Assembly: GCF_040239565.1 (NCBI RefSeq)
Contig: NZ_JBEHWS010000002.1
Span: 1-64,000, forward strand
Reading direction: 5' to 3'
Length of the DNA stretch: 64,000 nucleotides
DNA from: Fulvimarina sp040239565
Lineage (GTDB): Bacteria; Pseudomonadota; Alphaproteobacteria; Rhizobiales; Rhizobiaceae
The notes beneath the pieces are model-generated. The model was not told where the DNA came from. It saw nothing but the letters and a program-made list of their open reading frames with translations, and did not search any database. Position numbers and translations under genes: made by a program. Shown piece after piece: positions 15,325 to 23,772 of this stretch (positions are counted from its first letter, which is position 1; every line of letters begins with the position of its first letter).

Positions 15325-16452
15325 CTACTCGACAGTCTCGCTTCGCTCGCGCTCGAGAATCCTGTTCTGTACGTCGCGAACATCGCCCTCGGAGATAAAC
15401 CCGGCTTTCTGGGCTTGCTTGGCCGCTTCATAGAGCGTCGGCGCAAGTGTCACCGGAATTCCCATCTCCTTCAGCTCGTCGATGCCGTTGGTGATGTGAT
15501 CTTCCAGAACGCCCTTGGTCACGTCGCGGATGTGAACCTGCGCCACGCGGCCCGGATGTTTGCTTGCCACATCGGCATAGATGCGCCCGTCGTCCTGTCC
15601 GGAATCGCCGATAAGCAGGAAGTTGAGATGCGGATAGGCGCAAAAGATCCGCTCGATCATCTTGGTCTTGTGGTTGTCGTGACCGCCGGTCAGCCATTTC
15701 GAGGCATCGAGCCCGAAATCCTTCAGAAACAGCGGCCCGCGCGGAATCTCGTGGATGACGAGAAACCGGTCGAAGAGATCGAACAAGTTCCAGGGACTGG
15801 ACGAAACGAAGAATACCGGGTTCGTCTCCGGTCCGGCTTCTCCCTTTGCGAGCGCGCGGTAGAAATGCGAAACGCCGGGAAAGGCCGTTCGCGTCTCTGC
15901 GGAATTGGCGACGACAGTCCGCCAGTGCTTTACGAAGTTGAAGGCGCCCGTCTTCACGATCGTATCGTCGATATCGGAAATCACACCGTACTCGGCCTTG
16001 TCCGACACCGAGCGAACGGGAAGCTCGCCCCCTATATCCTTGCGCGCCGATTCGTAGCCCGGCACTTCACCCAATTCGATCCGGACCTTGTCCCAAGGCT
16101 GGGAGAGCGTGTTCGGATCAAGTGAGACGTTGATATCGAAATAGCCTTCTTCGTTCGTACGCGTCTCGCCGCTCTGATCGCCGATACTCCAGAAGATCTG
16201 GGCGTCGAAAATCTCGTCGGTCTCGTACCGCTTGAAAGTGAGCTTGAGATTTTCGATCAGCGATTCGGTCGGCGGCGCGCTGATCGCGCCATTGTCCTCG
16301 ATCACCCGCCCGCGCATCCAGACACCTTCGGCGCCGGCCATCCCCACGAAAGGTAAAAGGATGGGCGTGCCCAACTTGCCGAGGCGGCGCTTCGCCTCGA
16401 ACCGGACCTTGTCCCACCGCTTTTCGGCCCAGTGGACGCCTTTTCGGATCAT
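15325..16452 (-). CDS. App1-like phosphatidate phosphatase (DUF2183) family protein
   Basis: About 375 residues. The conserved core contains YGVISDIDDTIVKTG, the HAD-type DxDxT motif, followed by FPGVSHFYRAL, FVSSSPWNLFDLFDRFL, GPLFLKDFG and LIGDSGQDDGRIY. This is the signature of App1/DUF2183 proteins, known from yeast as Mg-dependent phosphatidate phosphatases. There is no signal peptide; the N-terminal KVRFEAKRRLGKLG may associate with membranes. The start is uncertain: ATGs at 16452 and 16464 are both possible and neither has a strong ribosome binding site. The expected product is diacylglycerol; the physiological role in bacteria is unclear. Confidence 0.8.
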   Translation of the reverse strand: MIRKGVHWAEKRWDKVRFEAKRRLGKLGTPILLPFVGMAGAEGVWMRGRVIEDNGAISAPPTESLIENLKLTFKRYETDEIFDAQIFWSIGDQSGETRTNEEGYFDINVSLDPNTLSQPWDKVRIELGEVPGYESARKDIGGELPVRSVSDKAEYGVISDIDDTIVKTGAFNFVKHWRTVVANSAETRTAFPGVSHFYRALAKGEAGPETNPVFFVSSSPWNLFDLFDRFLVIHEIPRGPLFLKDFGLDASKWLTGGHDNHKTKMIERIFCAYPHLNFLLIGDSGQDDGRIYADVASKHPGRVAQVHIRDVTKGVLEDHITNGIDELKEMGIPVTLAPTLYEAAKQAQKAGFISEGDVRDVQNRILERERSETVE

Positions 16453-16715
16453 TCTGCCTGCCATCGGCGGTGACATAGGCCAGCAAGGCACGAAACATAG
16501 GCGGTTGCGGGTGCCGCCATGTCCATGCTTGTTTTGCCGCCAACATTGTGTCGTTGAGAAATCAGTGCAGAAGGACGCGAAGGTGCCTGGCTGTCCGGAA
16601 CGCTGTTCGGTAGCGCCTTGCGCGAAAGCAGAGCGGCAAGGCCTGGCTTCTTGCTTTCGCCCTTTTTTTGATCGACACGCCAACGCAAGACAATGGCTCG
16701 AGGGGATGAGGGGTC

Positions 16716-18662
16716 TTGGCCCAATCGAAGCCGGCTTTCGGCGATGAACCACCACTTTTGGTGGACCGTCGGCGCAAGCCCGACCGCAGACAGGTATCGC
16801 TCCGCTGGCTCACCGGCACGCTTCTGACGGGCGTGACGTCGAGCGCGCTCATGGGAATCGCCCTGTCGGCTGCGCTCGAAGGGGGCGCCGGTGTCTCACG
16901 CCCGTCCCATCTTGCAACGCAAGTCGCCGAAATCTCGGACGTCGCCGAAAAAGGTGCGCGCGTCATCGCAACTGCGCTTCCTCTCGCCAGCTCCCATCAG
17001 GTCGTCGAACTTTCGACCATCGTGCGCGAGGGTGATCGCGAAGTCGTCTCGACCCAGCCCTTCGCGCTGGTCAACATGCTGCTCGCCGCCCGTCATCCGA
17101 CAACCCAAGAATACCCTGACTTCAACCCGCTCACCATCATGTCTGAGGCCGAGGAGTCCTCTTCCGAGGCAGCCGAGGATACCGACCGGCTCTCTCTCGC
17201 CGCGACCCAGATTTACGGTGAGCGCGTCGAGACCGACATCACGCTCAAGGTCTCGGACTTTCCGTTCGACGAGACGACCTATGAAAACGCGCCGCCTCTG
17301 ACATCGGAAACGGCGGAACAGCTCGTCCGCCAAGCGATGCCGGGGCTGAGCTACGAGCCCGTTCAGGTTGCGTCGCTCTCCAGGGTCGATCCGTTCCGGT
17401 TTGGCTTCGGCAGCGAAGCCGACAATTACGAGCCGGGCTCCGCCTTCCGTGTCATCCAGGAAAACGTCTCGTTCGAGCCATCGGAAACGGCGAGCGAACA
17501 TGCCAGGTTCTACGAGGAGATCCTGCCGCTTCGCGAGGAGCAGTCGGTCACCGACGCACTCGCCGGGCTGAGCGAGCGTGGCATCGAAAGCGAAGAGGCA
17601 GCCGCCGCCCTCGGCGAACTCCTCGGCGATACGGCGCTTGAAGCAGGGGACGCCCTGCGGCTCGGCATCGAAAGCGTCGGCGACAAACGCGAGGTCGTCC
17701 GCCTTTCGGCGTATCGCGGCAAGAAGCATCTTGGCACGACGGCCAAGACCAAAGACAACATATTCGAAGAAGGCCTTGCGCCCGAAATGGCGGACTCTGT
17801 CGCGGCGATCTTCGATGAACGCGAGAGCGAGGCACCGATCCGCTCCGACATGCCGACGATCTATGACGGCATCTACCAGGCCGGCCTCGCCTACGGCTTC
17901 GACACCATGATGTGCCAGGAGCTGATTCGCACGATCGCCAGCGATGTAGATCTGCAGTCGCGCCTTGCCCCGACGGACAGGCTGTCGGTCTTCTATACGA
18001 TGGACGAGGGGCGCGAGGGACAGGGTGCATCGCGTTCGGACATCCTCTTTGTACATCTCGAACTCGGCGACATGGAAAAGCGACTTTATCGCTTCAAACC
18101 GGATGGCGCCGAACATGCCGCCTATTTCGACAGCGAAGGCCGCAGCGCGCGTCAATTCCTGATCCGCAAGCCCTTACCCCGTGGCCGGTTTACCTCCGCT
18201 TTCTCGACCGGACGCAAACATCCCGTGCTCGGCTATGTCCGCCCGCACTGGGGCGTCGACTGGGCGGCACCGCGCGGTACGCCTATCCTCGCGGCCGCGA
18301 GTGGCACTGTTCTCGAAGCGGGCTGGAAGTCGGGCTATGGCCGCCACATCAAGATCAAGCACGCAAATGGCTACGTGACGTCCTATTCGCACCAGTCCGG
18401 TTTCGCCAAAGGCATCAGTGCCGGCGGGCACGTCAGCCAGGGCCAGGTGATCGGCTATGTCGGGTCGACAGGCCTTTCGACCGGCAACCATCTTCATTAT
18501 GAGATCGAGGTCAACGGCAAGAAGGTCGATCCGATGCGCATCAAGGTGGGCTCGGAGACGGTTCTGAAGGGCGACGACCTTTCGACCTTCAATCTGGAGC
18601 GCGAACGCATCGATGCCTTGATTGCGGAACGCTTCGAAGCCCCGCAGATCGCCTCGCGCTGA
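16716..18662 (+). CDS. M23 (LytM-type) peptidoglycan metallopeptidase
   Basis: The 648-residue protein starts with TTG behind GAGGGGATGAGGGG. A transmembrane anchor lies at about residues 30-55. A long unassigned periplasmic region precedes the C-terminal M23 domain: GRFTSAFSTGRKHP, the zinc site HWGVDWAAPRG (HxxxD), SYSHQSGFA and the HLHYEIEVNG (HxH) motif. All zinc ligands are present, so it should be an active endopeptidase rather than a degenerate EnvC-like activator. It stands alone upstream of the acpXL cluster, 159 bases away. Confidence 0.88.
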   Translation: MAQSKPAFGDEPPLLVDRRRKPDRRQVSLRWLTGTLLTGVTSSALMGIALSAALEGGAGVSRPSHLATQVAEISDVAEKGARVIATALPLASSHQVVELSTIVREGDREVVSTQPFALVNMLLAARHPTTQEYPDFNPLTIMSEAEESSSEAAEDTDRLSLAATQIYGERVETDITLKVSDFPFDETTYENAPPLTSETAEQLVRQAMPGLSYEPVQVASLSRVDPFRFGFGSEADNYEPGSAFRVIQENVSFEPSETASEHARFYEEILPLREEQSVTDALAGLSERGIESEEAAAALGELLGDTALEAGDALRLGIESVGDKREVVRLSAYRGKKHLGTTAKTKDNIFEEGLAPEMADSVAAIFDERESEAPIRSDMPTIYDGIYQAGLAYGFDTMMCQELIRTIASDVDLQSRLAPTDRLSVFYTMDEGREGQGASRSDILFVHLELGDMEKRLYRFKPDGAEHAAYFDSEGRSARQFLIRKPLPRGRFTSAFSTGRKHPVLGYVRPHWGVDWAAPRGTPILAAASGTVLEAGWKSGYGRHIKIKHANGYVTSYSHQSGFAKGISAGGHVSQGQVIGYVGSTGLSTGNHLHYEIEVNGKKVDPMRIKVGSETVLKGDDLSTFNLERERIDALIAERFEAPQIASR

Positions 18663-18821
18663 GGTAGTGGCGGCGCAATGCGTCATGAAACGGTCACAGG
18701 GTTGCAGCAACCGGGCCACACGAGAAAGCCTTAAGGTATCCGATCGCTTTCAATCGGCGAGGCGATTCCCTATAGCTTCGCTCGAATTTTCAGGTCCCAT
18801 TCAGAAAAAGCGAGACTCCCA

Positions 18822-19103
18822 GTGTCGTCCACATTCGACAAGGTTGCCGACATCATCGCCGAAACGAGCGAAATCGAACGTGAAACGATCACGCCCGAAA
18901 GCCACGTGATCAACGATCTCGGCATCGACTCCCTCGACTTCCTCGACATCGTGTTCGCGATCGACAAGGAATTCGGCATCAAGATCCCGCTGGAGAAATG
19001 GACCCAGGAGGTCAACGAAGGCGAGGTCGAGACCGAGGAATACTTCATCATGAAGAACCTCTGCGCCAAGATCGACGAACTGCGCGCCGAAAAGGCGGCC
19101 TGA
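18822..19103 (+). CDS. acpXL: Acyl carrier protein AcpXL for very-long-chain lipid A acyl group
   Basis: This 93-residue acidic protein starts at GTG. The phosphopantetheine site is in NDLGIDSLDFLD (Ser37). The C-terminal KIPLEKWTQEVNEGEVETEEYF is typical of AcpXL and longer than in the housekeeping ACP. AcpXL carries the 27-hydroxyoctacosanoate (or similar) chain that LpxXL transfers to lipid A in rhizobia and relatives. It is the first gene of the lipid A VLCFA cluster. The 76 bases to the next gene contain no room for fabZXL, which normally follows. Confidence 0.93.
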   Translation: MSSTFDKVADIIAETSEIERETITPESHVINDLGIDSLDFLDIVFAIDKEFGIKIPLEKWTQEVNEGEVETEEYFIMKNLCAKIDELRAEKAA

Positions 19104-19179
19104 CCTTTAACGGCTATCGCCGCGCCCACCAGGCACATCGCAGTCCTTTTTCAGGCACCAACCTTTTCGGCCCGCAAGC

Positions 19180-20376
19180 ATGTCCACCACTTCCCGCGAC
19201 GTTCTCGTGACCGGCATCGGACTCGTCTCCTCGCTCGGGGAAGGGCTCGACGCGCATCTGGAGCATTTCTCCGGAAACGCGCCGGAGCCGGTGCTCGAAC
19301 GCGAAGCCTATGCCCCCTACTCGGTCCATCCGCTGCCCGAGATCGACTGGTCCAAGCAGATCCCGAAGCGCGGCGACCAGCGGCAGATGGAGAACTGGCA
19401 GAAGCTCGGCACCTATGCCGCCGGGCTCGCCCTCGAAGACGCCGGGATCCCGTTCGACGAGAGTATCCGCTCCGAGATCGACATGGTGGTGGCCGCAGGT
19501 GGTGGCGAACGCGATTCCGCTGTCGACGCGATGGTGATGGAGCGGGCACGCAAGTCGAACGCGCCTGAAAAGGTCATCAACGAGACGCTTTCGACCGAGC
19601 TGCGACCAACGCTGTTCCTAGCCCAGCTCTCCAACCTCCTCGCCGGCAATATCTCGATCGTTCAGAAGGTGACCGGTTCGTCGCGCACCTTCATGGGTGA
19701 AGAGGCGGCCGGGATTTCCGCGGTCTATTCGACCCGCGCGCGCATCGCGAGCGGCCAGAGCGAGATCGCGCTCGTCGGCGGCTCTTTCTCTGCCGCACGG
19801 CGTGATCTCATCCTCAATTTCGATCTCGCCGAACTGATGCTGAAGAGCGAATGGGCACCGGTTCTCGCCCGGCAGGACGGCAAGGACGGAATCGCCGTCG
19901 GCAGCGTCGGGGCGTTCCTCATCCTTGAATCTCCGGAACATGCGGAGAAGCGCGGCGCGAAGGTCTATGCCAAGCTCGTCTCCGCCGTCGGAGATCGCGG
20001 CAAGCGTGACGGGGACAGGACCGCAAAGCGGTTCGCCGAATTGCTGCCCGAAGTCGATCCATCGGACCTTCTCCTCCTGTCCGGGGCGAGCGGCCTCGCC
20101 GACCACGCGAAGATCGAAACCGAGGCGCTCGACAAAGCCTATCCGGACGCCGCGCGAATCGCCTACGGCTCGCTCCTCGGTCATTCCTTCGAGGCCCATG
20201 TTCCGGCCGGTATCGCACTTGCCGCCGGCGCACTTTCCCGTGGCTCCATTCTGACGCCGACGGACCCGGCGAACGAGCGGGCACAAGGCGCCGCCGCCAA
20301 ACGCGCATTGGTGACCGCGATCGGCCATCTTCATGCCGAGGGTGCCTGTTATCTGGAAGCGGTGGACGGATCCTGA
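19180..20376 (+). CDS. fabF2XL: FabF2XL, ketosynthase-like protein lacking the active-site Cys
   Basis: The 398-residue protein has the thiolase fold of FabF (DVLVTGIGLVSSLGEG at the start). The usual TACASG nucleophile segment is instead FMGEEAAG, so Glu replaces the catalytic Cys. The first catalytic His motif (NAHGTST) is replaced by LSGASGLADH, while the later GH of the KS...GH motif is kept (LLGHSFEAHVPAG). By analogy with chain-length factors of polyketide synthases it likely pairs with the active FabF1XL encoded next and sets chain length. The catalytic defects are read directly; the partner role is inference. Confidence 0.85.
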   Translation: MSTTSRDVLVTGIGLVSSLGEGLDAHLEHFSGNAPEPVLEREAYAPYSVHPLPEIDWSKQIPKRGDQRQMENWQKLGTYAAGLALEDAGIPFDESIRSEIDMVVAAGGGERDSAVDAMVMERARKSNAPEKVINETLSTELRPTLFLAQLSNLLAGNISIVQKVTGSSRTFMGEEAAGISAVYSTRARIASGQSEIALVGGSFSAARRDLILNFDLAELMLKSEWAPVLARQDGKDGIAVGSVGAFLILESPEHAEKRGAKVYAKLVSAVGDRGKRDGDRTAKRFAELLPEVDPSDLLLLSGASGLADHAKIETEALDKAYPDAARIAYGSLLGHSFEAHVPAGIALAAGALSRGSILTPTDPANERAQGAAAKRALVTAIGHLHAEGACYLEAVDGS

Positions 20377-20413
20377 TCCCTTCTCGGCGCTTCGGCAGAA
20401 AGACGTTTCGCAA

Positions 20414-21694
20414 ATGACGACAAACACTCGCGATCACCTCGGCCGCTCGATCATTGCCGTTACCGGTCTCGGCGCGGTTTCCGCGCTCGGCCGCGGCATC
20501 GAGGAAAACTGGGACAAGCTGACGAGCGGCACATCCGGCATCCACCGGATCGAGCGCTTCGATACCGAGGGCCTGCGCACGACGATCAGCGGCTCCGTCG
20601 ACTTCATGCTCGACAAGAATGCGAGCTCCGTCGACCTGTCCTATGCGATGGCGGAAGCCGCTGGCGCGGAAGCCGTGATCATGGCCGGTTTCCCGGAGGA
20701 CGATTTCGGCGGTCCGCTCTTCCTCGCTGCCCCGCCGGTCGAGATGGAATGGCGCTTCCGTCTGGCGCTCGACAAGCAAGATGGGGCGACCCGAGAAGAA
20801 GCCGGCTATGAACGCCTGCTTGAGATCGCCCGCAAGCACCCCGACCGCGCGATCTACAATTCCACCCAGTGCAGCCGGATTTCCGAGTTGCTGGCCGACC
20901 GGCTCGGCACGCGCGGCCTTCCGATCACGCTCTCGACGGCCTGTGCCTCCGGCGCTAGCGCCATCCAGCTCGGCGTCGAGGCGATCCGGCGCGGCGAGAC
21001 GGCCCGCGCGATCTGCATCGGCACCGACGGTTCGATCAGCCAGGAATCCCTCATCCGCTTCTCGCTGCTGTCCGCGCTCTCGACGTCGAACGAGGATCCG
21101 GCAAAAGCCTCAAAACCCTTCTCGAAGGATCGCGACGGCTTCGTCATGGCGGAAGGCGCCGGCGCGCTGGTTCTGGAATCCCTCGACAGCGCCCTTGCGC
21201 GCGGCGCGAAGGTTCACGGGCTCATTCTCGGCTGCGGCGAGCGGGCCGACGACTTCCACCGCACACGCTCCAAACCGGACGGCTCGCCCATCATCGGTGC
21301 GATCAAGGCCGGCATCGAGGATGCGGGCCTGACGCCCGACGATATCGACTACATCAACGCCCATGGCACCTCGACGCCGGAGAACGACCGCATGGAGGCG
21401 ACCGGCCTCGCGGCAGTCTTCGGGGACGCTCTCGCCTCGACGCCGATCTCTTCCAACAAGTCGATGATCGGCCATACCCTGACAGCGGCGGGTGCCATCG
21501 AGGCGGTGTTCTCGATCCTCGCCCTGCGCGAAGGCGTGCTGCCGCCGACGATCAATTACGACATACCCGATCCGAAGATCGAGCTCGACACTGTTCCGAA
21601 CACGGCGCGGAAAGCTGATATTCGCGCGGTTCTGTCCAATTCTTTCGGCTTCGGCGGACAAAACGCCTGTCTCGTCTTCGGCCGCGCGAACTGA
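20414..21694 (+). CDS. fabF1XL: FabF1XL, beta-ketoacyl-ACP synthase for VLCFA
   Basis: The 426-residue protein from the ATG at 20414 has an intact ketosynthase triad: Cys177 in STACASGAS, His in NAHGTSTPEND and His in NKSMIGHTLTAAG. It condenses malonyl-ACP with growing acyl-AcpXL during synthesis of the lipid A very-long-chain acyl group. It lies 37 bases after fabF2XL, with which it probably forms a heterodimer. A longer frame to 20333 overlaps fabF2XL and is less likely. Length and motifs are normal for the FabF family. Confidence 0.92.
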   Translation: MTTNTRDHLGRSIIAVTGLGAVSALGRGIEENWDKLTSGTSGIHRIERFDTEGLRTTISGSVDFMLDKNASSVDLSYAMAEAAGAEAVIMAGFPEDDFGGPLFLAAPPVEMEWRFRLALDKQDGATREEAGYERLLEIARKHPDRAIYNSTQCSRISELLADRLGTRGLPITLSTACASGASAIQLGVEAIRRGETARAICIGTDGSISQESLIRFSLLSALSTSNEDPAKASKPFSKDRDGFVMAEGAGALVLESLDSALARGAKVHGLILGCGERADDFHRTRSKPDGSPIIGAIKAGIEDAGLTPDDIDYINAHGTSTPENDRMEATGLAAVFGDALASTPISSNKSMIGHTLTAAGAIEAVFSILALREGVLPPTINYDIPDPKIELDTVPNTARKADIRAVLSNSFGFGGQNACLVFGRAN

Positions 21695-21737
21695 TAAGTC
21701 CGGCGCGAACACCGATTCCAGAACGAGAGCCTTCAGG

Positions 21738-22772
21738 ATGCGCGCACTTCAGCTTGTCGGCGACAAGGACCTCAAGATCGTCGATCTGCCCGAGCCCGAA
21801 GCACCGGGTCCCGGCGAGGTCACGGTCCGGGTCGCGACCGTCGCACTGAACCATATCGATGTGTGGGGCTGGCGCGGCATGGCCTTCGCCAAGCGCAAGA
21901 TGCCGCTCGTCATCGGCGCCGAAGCCTCAGGCGTCGTCACGACGCTCGGCCAGGGCGTTTCTTCGCTGCTTCCAGGTCAGCTCGTCTCGATCTATGGCGC
22001 GCGCACATGCGGCCTCTGCAAGCCTTGCCGGGAAGGCCGCGACAATCTCTGCGAGCACGTCTCCGGGGTCCACGGTTTCCATCTCGACGGCTTCGCCCAG
22101 GAATACGTGAACCTGCCGGCTCGCCTTCTCGTACCGGCACCTCCCGGCTGTGACGCCGTCGGAGCCGCGCTTGCTCCGGTCACCTTCGGCACTGTGGAGC
22201 ACATGCTCTTCGACAATGCCAAGCTCGAACCCGGCGAGACGATCCTCATCCATGCCGGTGGCTCCGGTATCGGCTCGGTGGCGATCCAGCTCGCCAAGAA
22301 GATCGGCTGCACGGTCATCACCACGGTCGGGTCGGATGATAAGATAGAGAAAGCTAAGGCCCTCGGCGCCGATCACGTGATCAACTATCGCGAAGACCGG
22401 TTCGAAGGCGTCACGCGAAAGCTGACCAAGAAGAAGGGCGTCGACGTCGTTTTCGAGCATGTCGGCAAGGACACCTTCGCGGGATCGATGCTGTGCATGA
22501 AGCGCGGCGGCCGGCTGGTCACCTGCGGCTCTACCTCCGGCGTCTCGACCGATGTGAACCTGATGATGCTTTTCCAGCAGCAGCTGAAGCTCTTCGGCTC
22601 TTTCGGCTGCCGGATGGAGAACATGGCCAATGCCATGCAGAAGATCGCGCGCGGCCTCGTCCACCCGGTCATCGACACCGAGGTCACCATGGACGAGATC
22701 GAGGTCGCCCTTCAGCGCATGGAAGGCCGGCAGGTCTTTGGTAAGGTCATCCTGAAGATGAGCGACGCGTGA
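21738..22772 (+). CDS. Zinc-type medium-chain dehydrogenase/reductase of the lipid A VLCFA cluster
   Basis: The 344-residue protein is an MDR-family alcohol dehydrogenase or quinone reductase. It has a structural-zinc lobe CGLCKPCREGRDNLCEH, a catalytic-domain PLVIGAEASGVV and a Rossmann motif IHAGGSGIGSVAIQLA. The same gene lies between fabF1XL and lpxXL in rhizobial clusters, where it is thought to act as the reductase of VLCFA elongation, perhaps enoyl reduction. The ATG at 21738 gives family length. It is followed 28 bases later by lpxXL. The exact reduction step is not established. Confidence 0.9.
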   Translation: MRALQLVGDKDLKIVDLPEPEAPGPGEVTVRVATVALNHIDVWGWRGMAFAKRKMPLVIGAEASGVVTTLGQGVSSLLPGQLVSIYGARTCGLCKPCREGRDNLCEHVSGVHGFHLDGFAQEYVNLPARLLVPAPPGCDAVGAALAPVTFGTVEHMLFDNAKLEPGETILIHAGGSGIGSVAIQLAKKIGCTVITTVGSDDKIEKAKALGADHVINYREDRFEGVTRKLTKKKGVDVVFEHVGKDTFAGSMLCMKRGGRLVTCGSTSGVSTDVNLMMLFQQQLKLFGSFGCRMENMANAMQKIARGLVHPVIDTEVTMDEIEVALQRMEGRQVFGKVILKMSDA

Positions 22773-22800
22773 CCTTGCTGCCCGTCATTCGCATGACATC

Positions 22801-23733
22801 ATGAACCCACGCCTCATGAAACTGGCGCTTCGCACGAAGCGCTTCACGGATTGGGTGGTCGCTAAGATCCTCTTTGCCCTCCTTTCGATCGTGCGCGTGC
22901 TGCCGCCCGAAACGGGTCTATGGCTTGCCGATCGCGTTGCCCGCACGCTGGGTCCGTTCACGCCGCGCCACAAGCTCGCGGTGCACAATCTCAAACGCGC
23001 CTTCCCTGAAAAGGACGATGCCTGGGTCGAGAAGACGGCGCGCAGCAATTGGGGCCATATCGGCCGTATGGCCGCCGAGTTCGTCTTTCTCGACGATCTC
23101 TTCGATTTCGACGACTCGCGCCCGAACGCAGGCCGCATCGAGGTCGAGGGCATCGAGACCTTCATCGAACTCAGGGACAGAAAAGGCCCCTTCATCTTCT
23201 TCACGGCCCATATGGGCTGTTTCGAGCTCCTGCCGATCGGCGCGGCGTCCTACGACCTCGAATTCACCGCCCTCTTCCGCCAGCCCAACAACCGCTATGT
23301 CGCCGAAAAGGTGCTGGCGGCCCGGCACACGGCCGGCGGACATCTGGTTCCCTCCAAGACCGGCGCGACCTGGGCTTTGGCGGGCATCCTGAAGGGCGGA
23401 AGCTCGGTCGGCGTCCTCGTCGATCAGAAGTTCCGGCGGGGCGAGCGGACGAGCTTTTTCGGCCTGCCCTGCAAGACCAACCCGCTCCTGCCGAAGCTTG
23501 CCCGGCAATACGGAGCCGAGGTCTACCCGGCGCGCTGCATCCGCCTCGACAACTCGCGTTACCGGCTGGAGCTCCAGCCGCGCCTCGATCTGCCGCGCGG
23601 CGCCGACGGCGAGATCGATATCGCTGCCAGCTGCCAGACCCTCAACGATGTCGTCGAGGAATGGGTGCGCGAATATCCCGAGCAATGGATGTGGTTTCAC
23701 GACCGCTGGAGCCAGAAAAAGAAGCTCCGGTGA
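22801..23733 (+). CDS. lpxXL: LpxXL, very-long-chain acyltransferase of lipid A
   Basis: This 310-residue protein belongs to the LpxL/LpxM (HtrB) acyltransferase family. A hydrophobic N-terminal segment is followed by the catalytic HX4E motif in FTAHMGCFELLP. ALFRQPNNRYV, VGVLVDQKFRRGERTSFFG and a C-terminal YPEQWMWFHDRW complete the family pattern. It transfers the very-long-chain hydroxyacyl group from AcpXL to the lipid A precursor at the inner membrane. It closes the acpXL operon. The position next to the dedicated ACP and synthases supports LpxXL over LpxL. Confidence 0.92.
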   Translation: MNPRLMKLALRTKRFTDWVVAKILFALLSIVRVLPPETGLWLADRVARTLGPFTPRHKLAVHNLKRAFPEKDDAWVEKTARSNWGHIGRMAAEFVFLDDLFDFDDSRPNAGRIEVEGIETFIELRDRKGPFIFFTAHMGCFELLPIGAASYDLEFTALFRQPNNRYVAEKVLAARHTAGGHLVPSKTGATWALAGILKGGSSVGVLVDQKFRRGERTSFFGLPCKTNPLLPKLARQYGAEVYPARCIRLDNSRYRLELQPRLDLPRGADGEIDIAASCQTLNDVVEEWVREYPEQWMWFHDRWSQKKKLR

Positions 23734-23772
23734 CCGCCTGACGCGCGAGCCGTGGAACCGAAGCAAGCGCGC

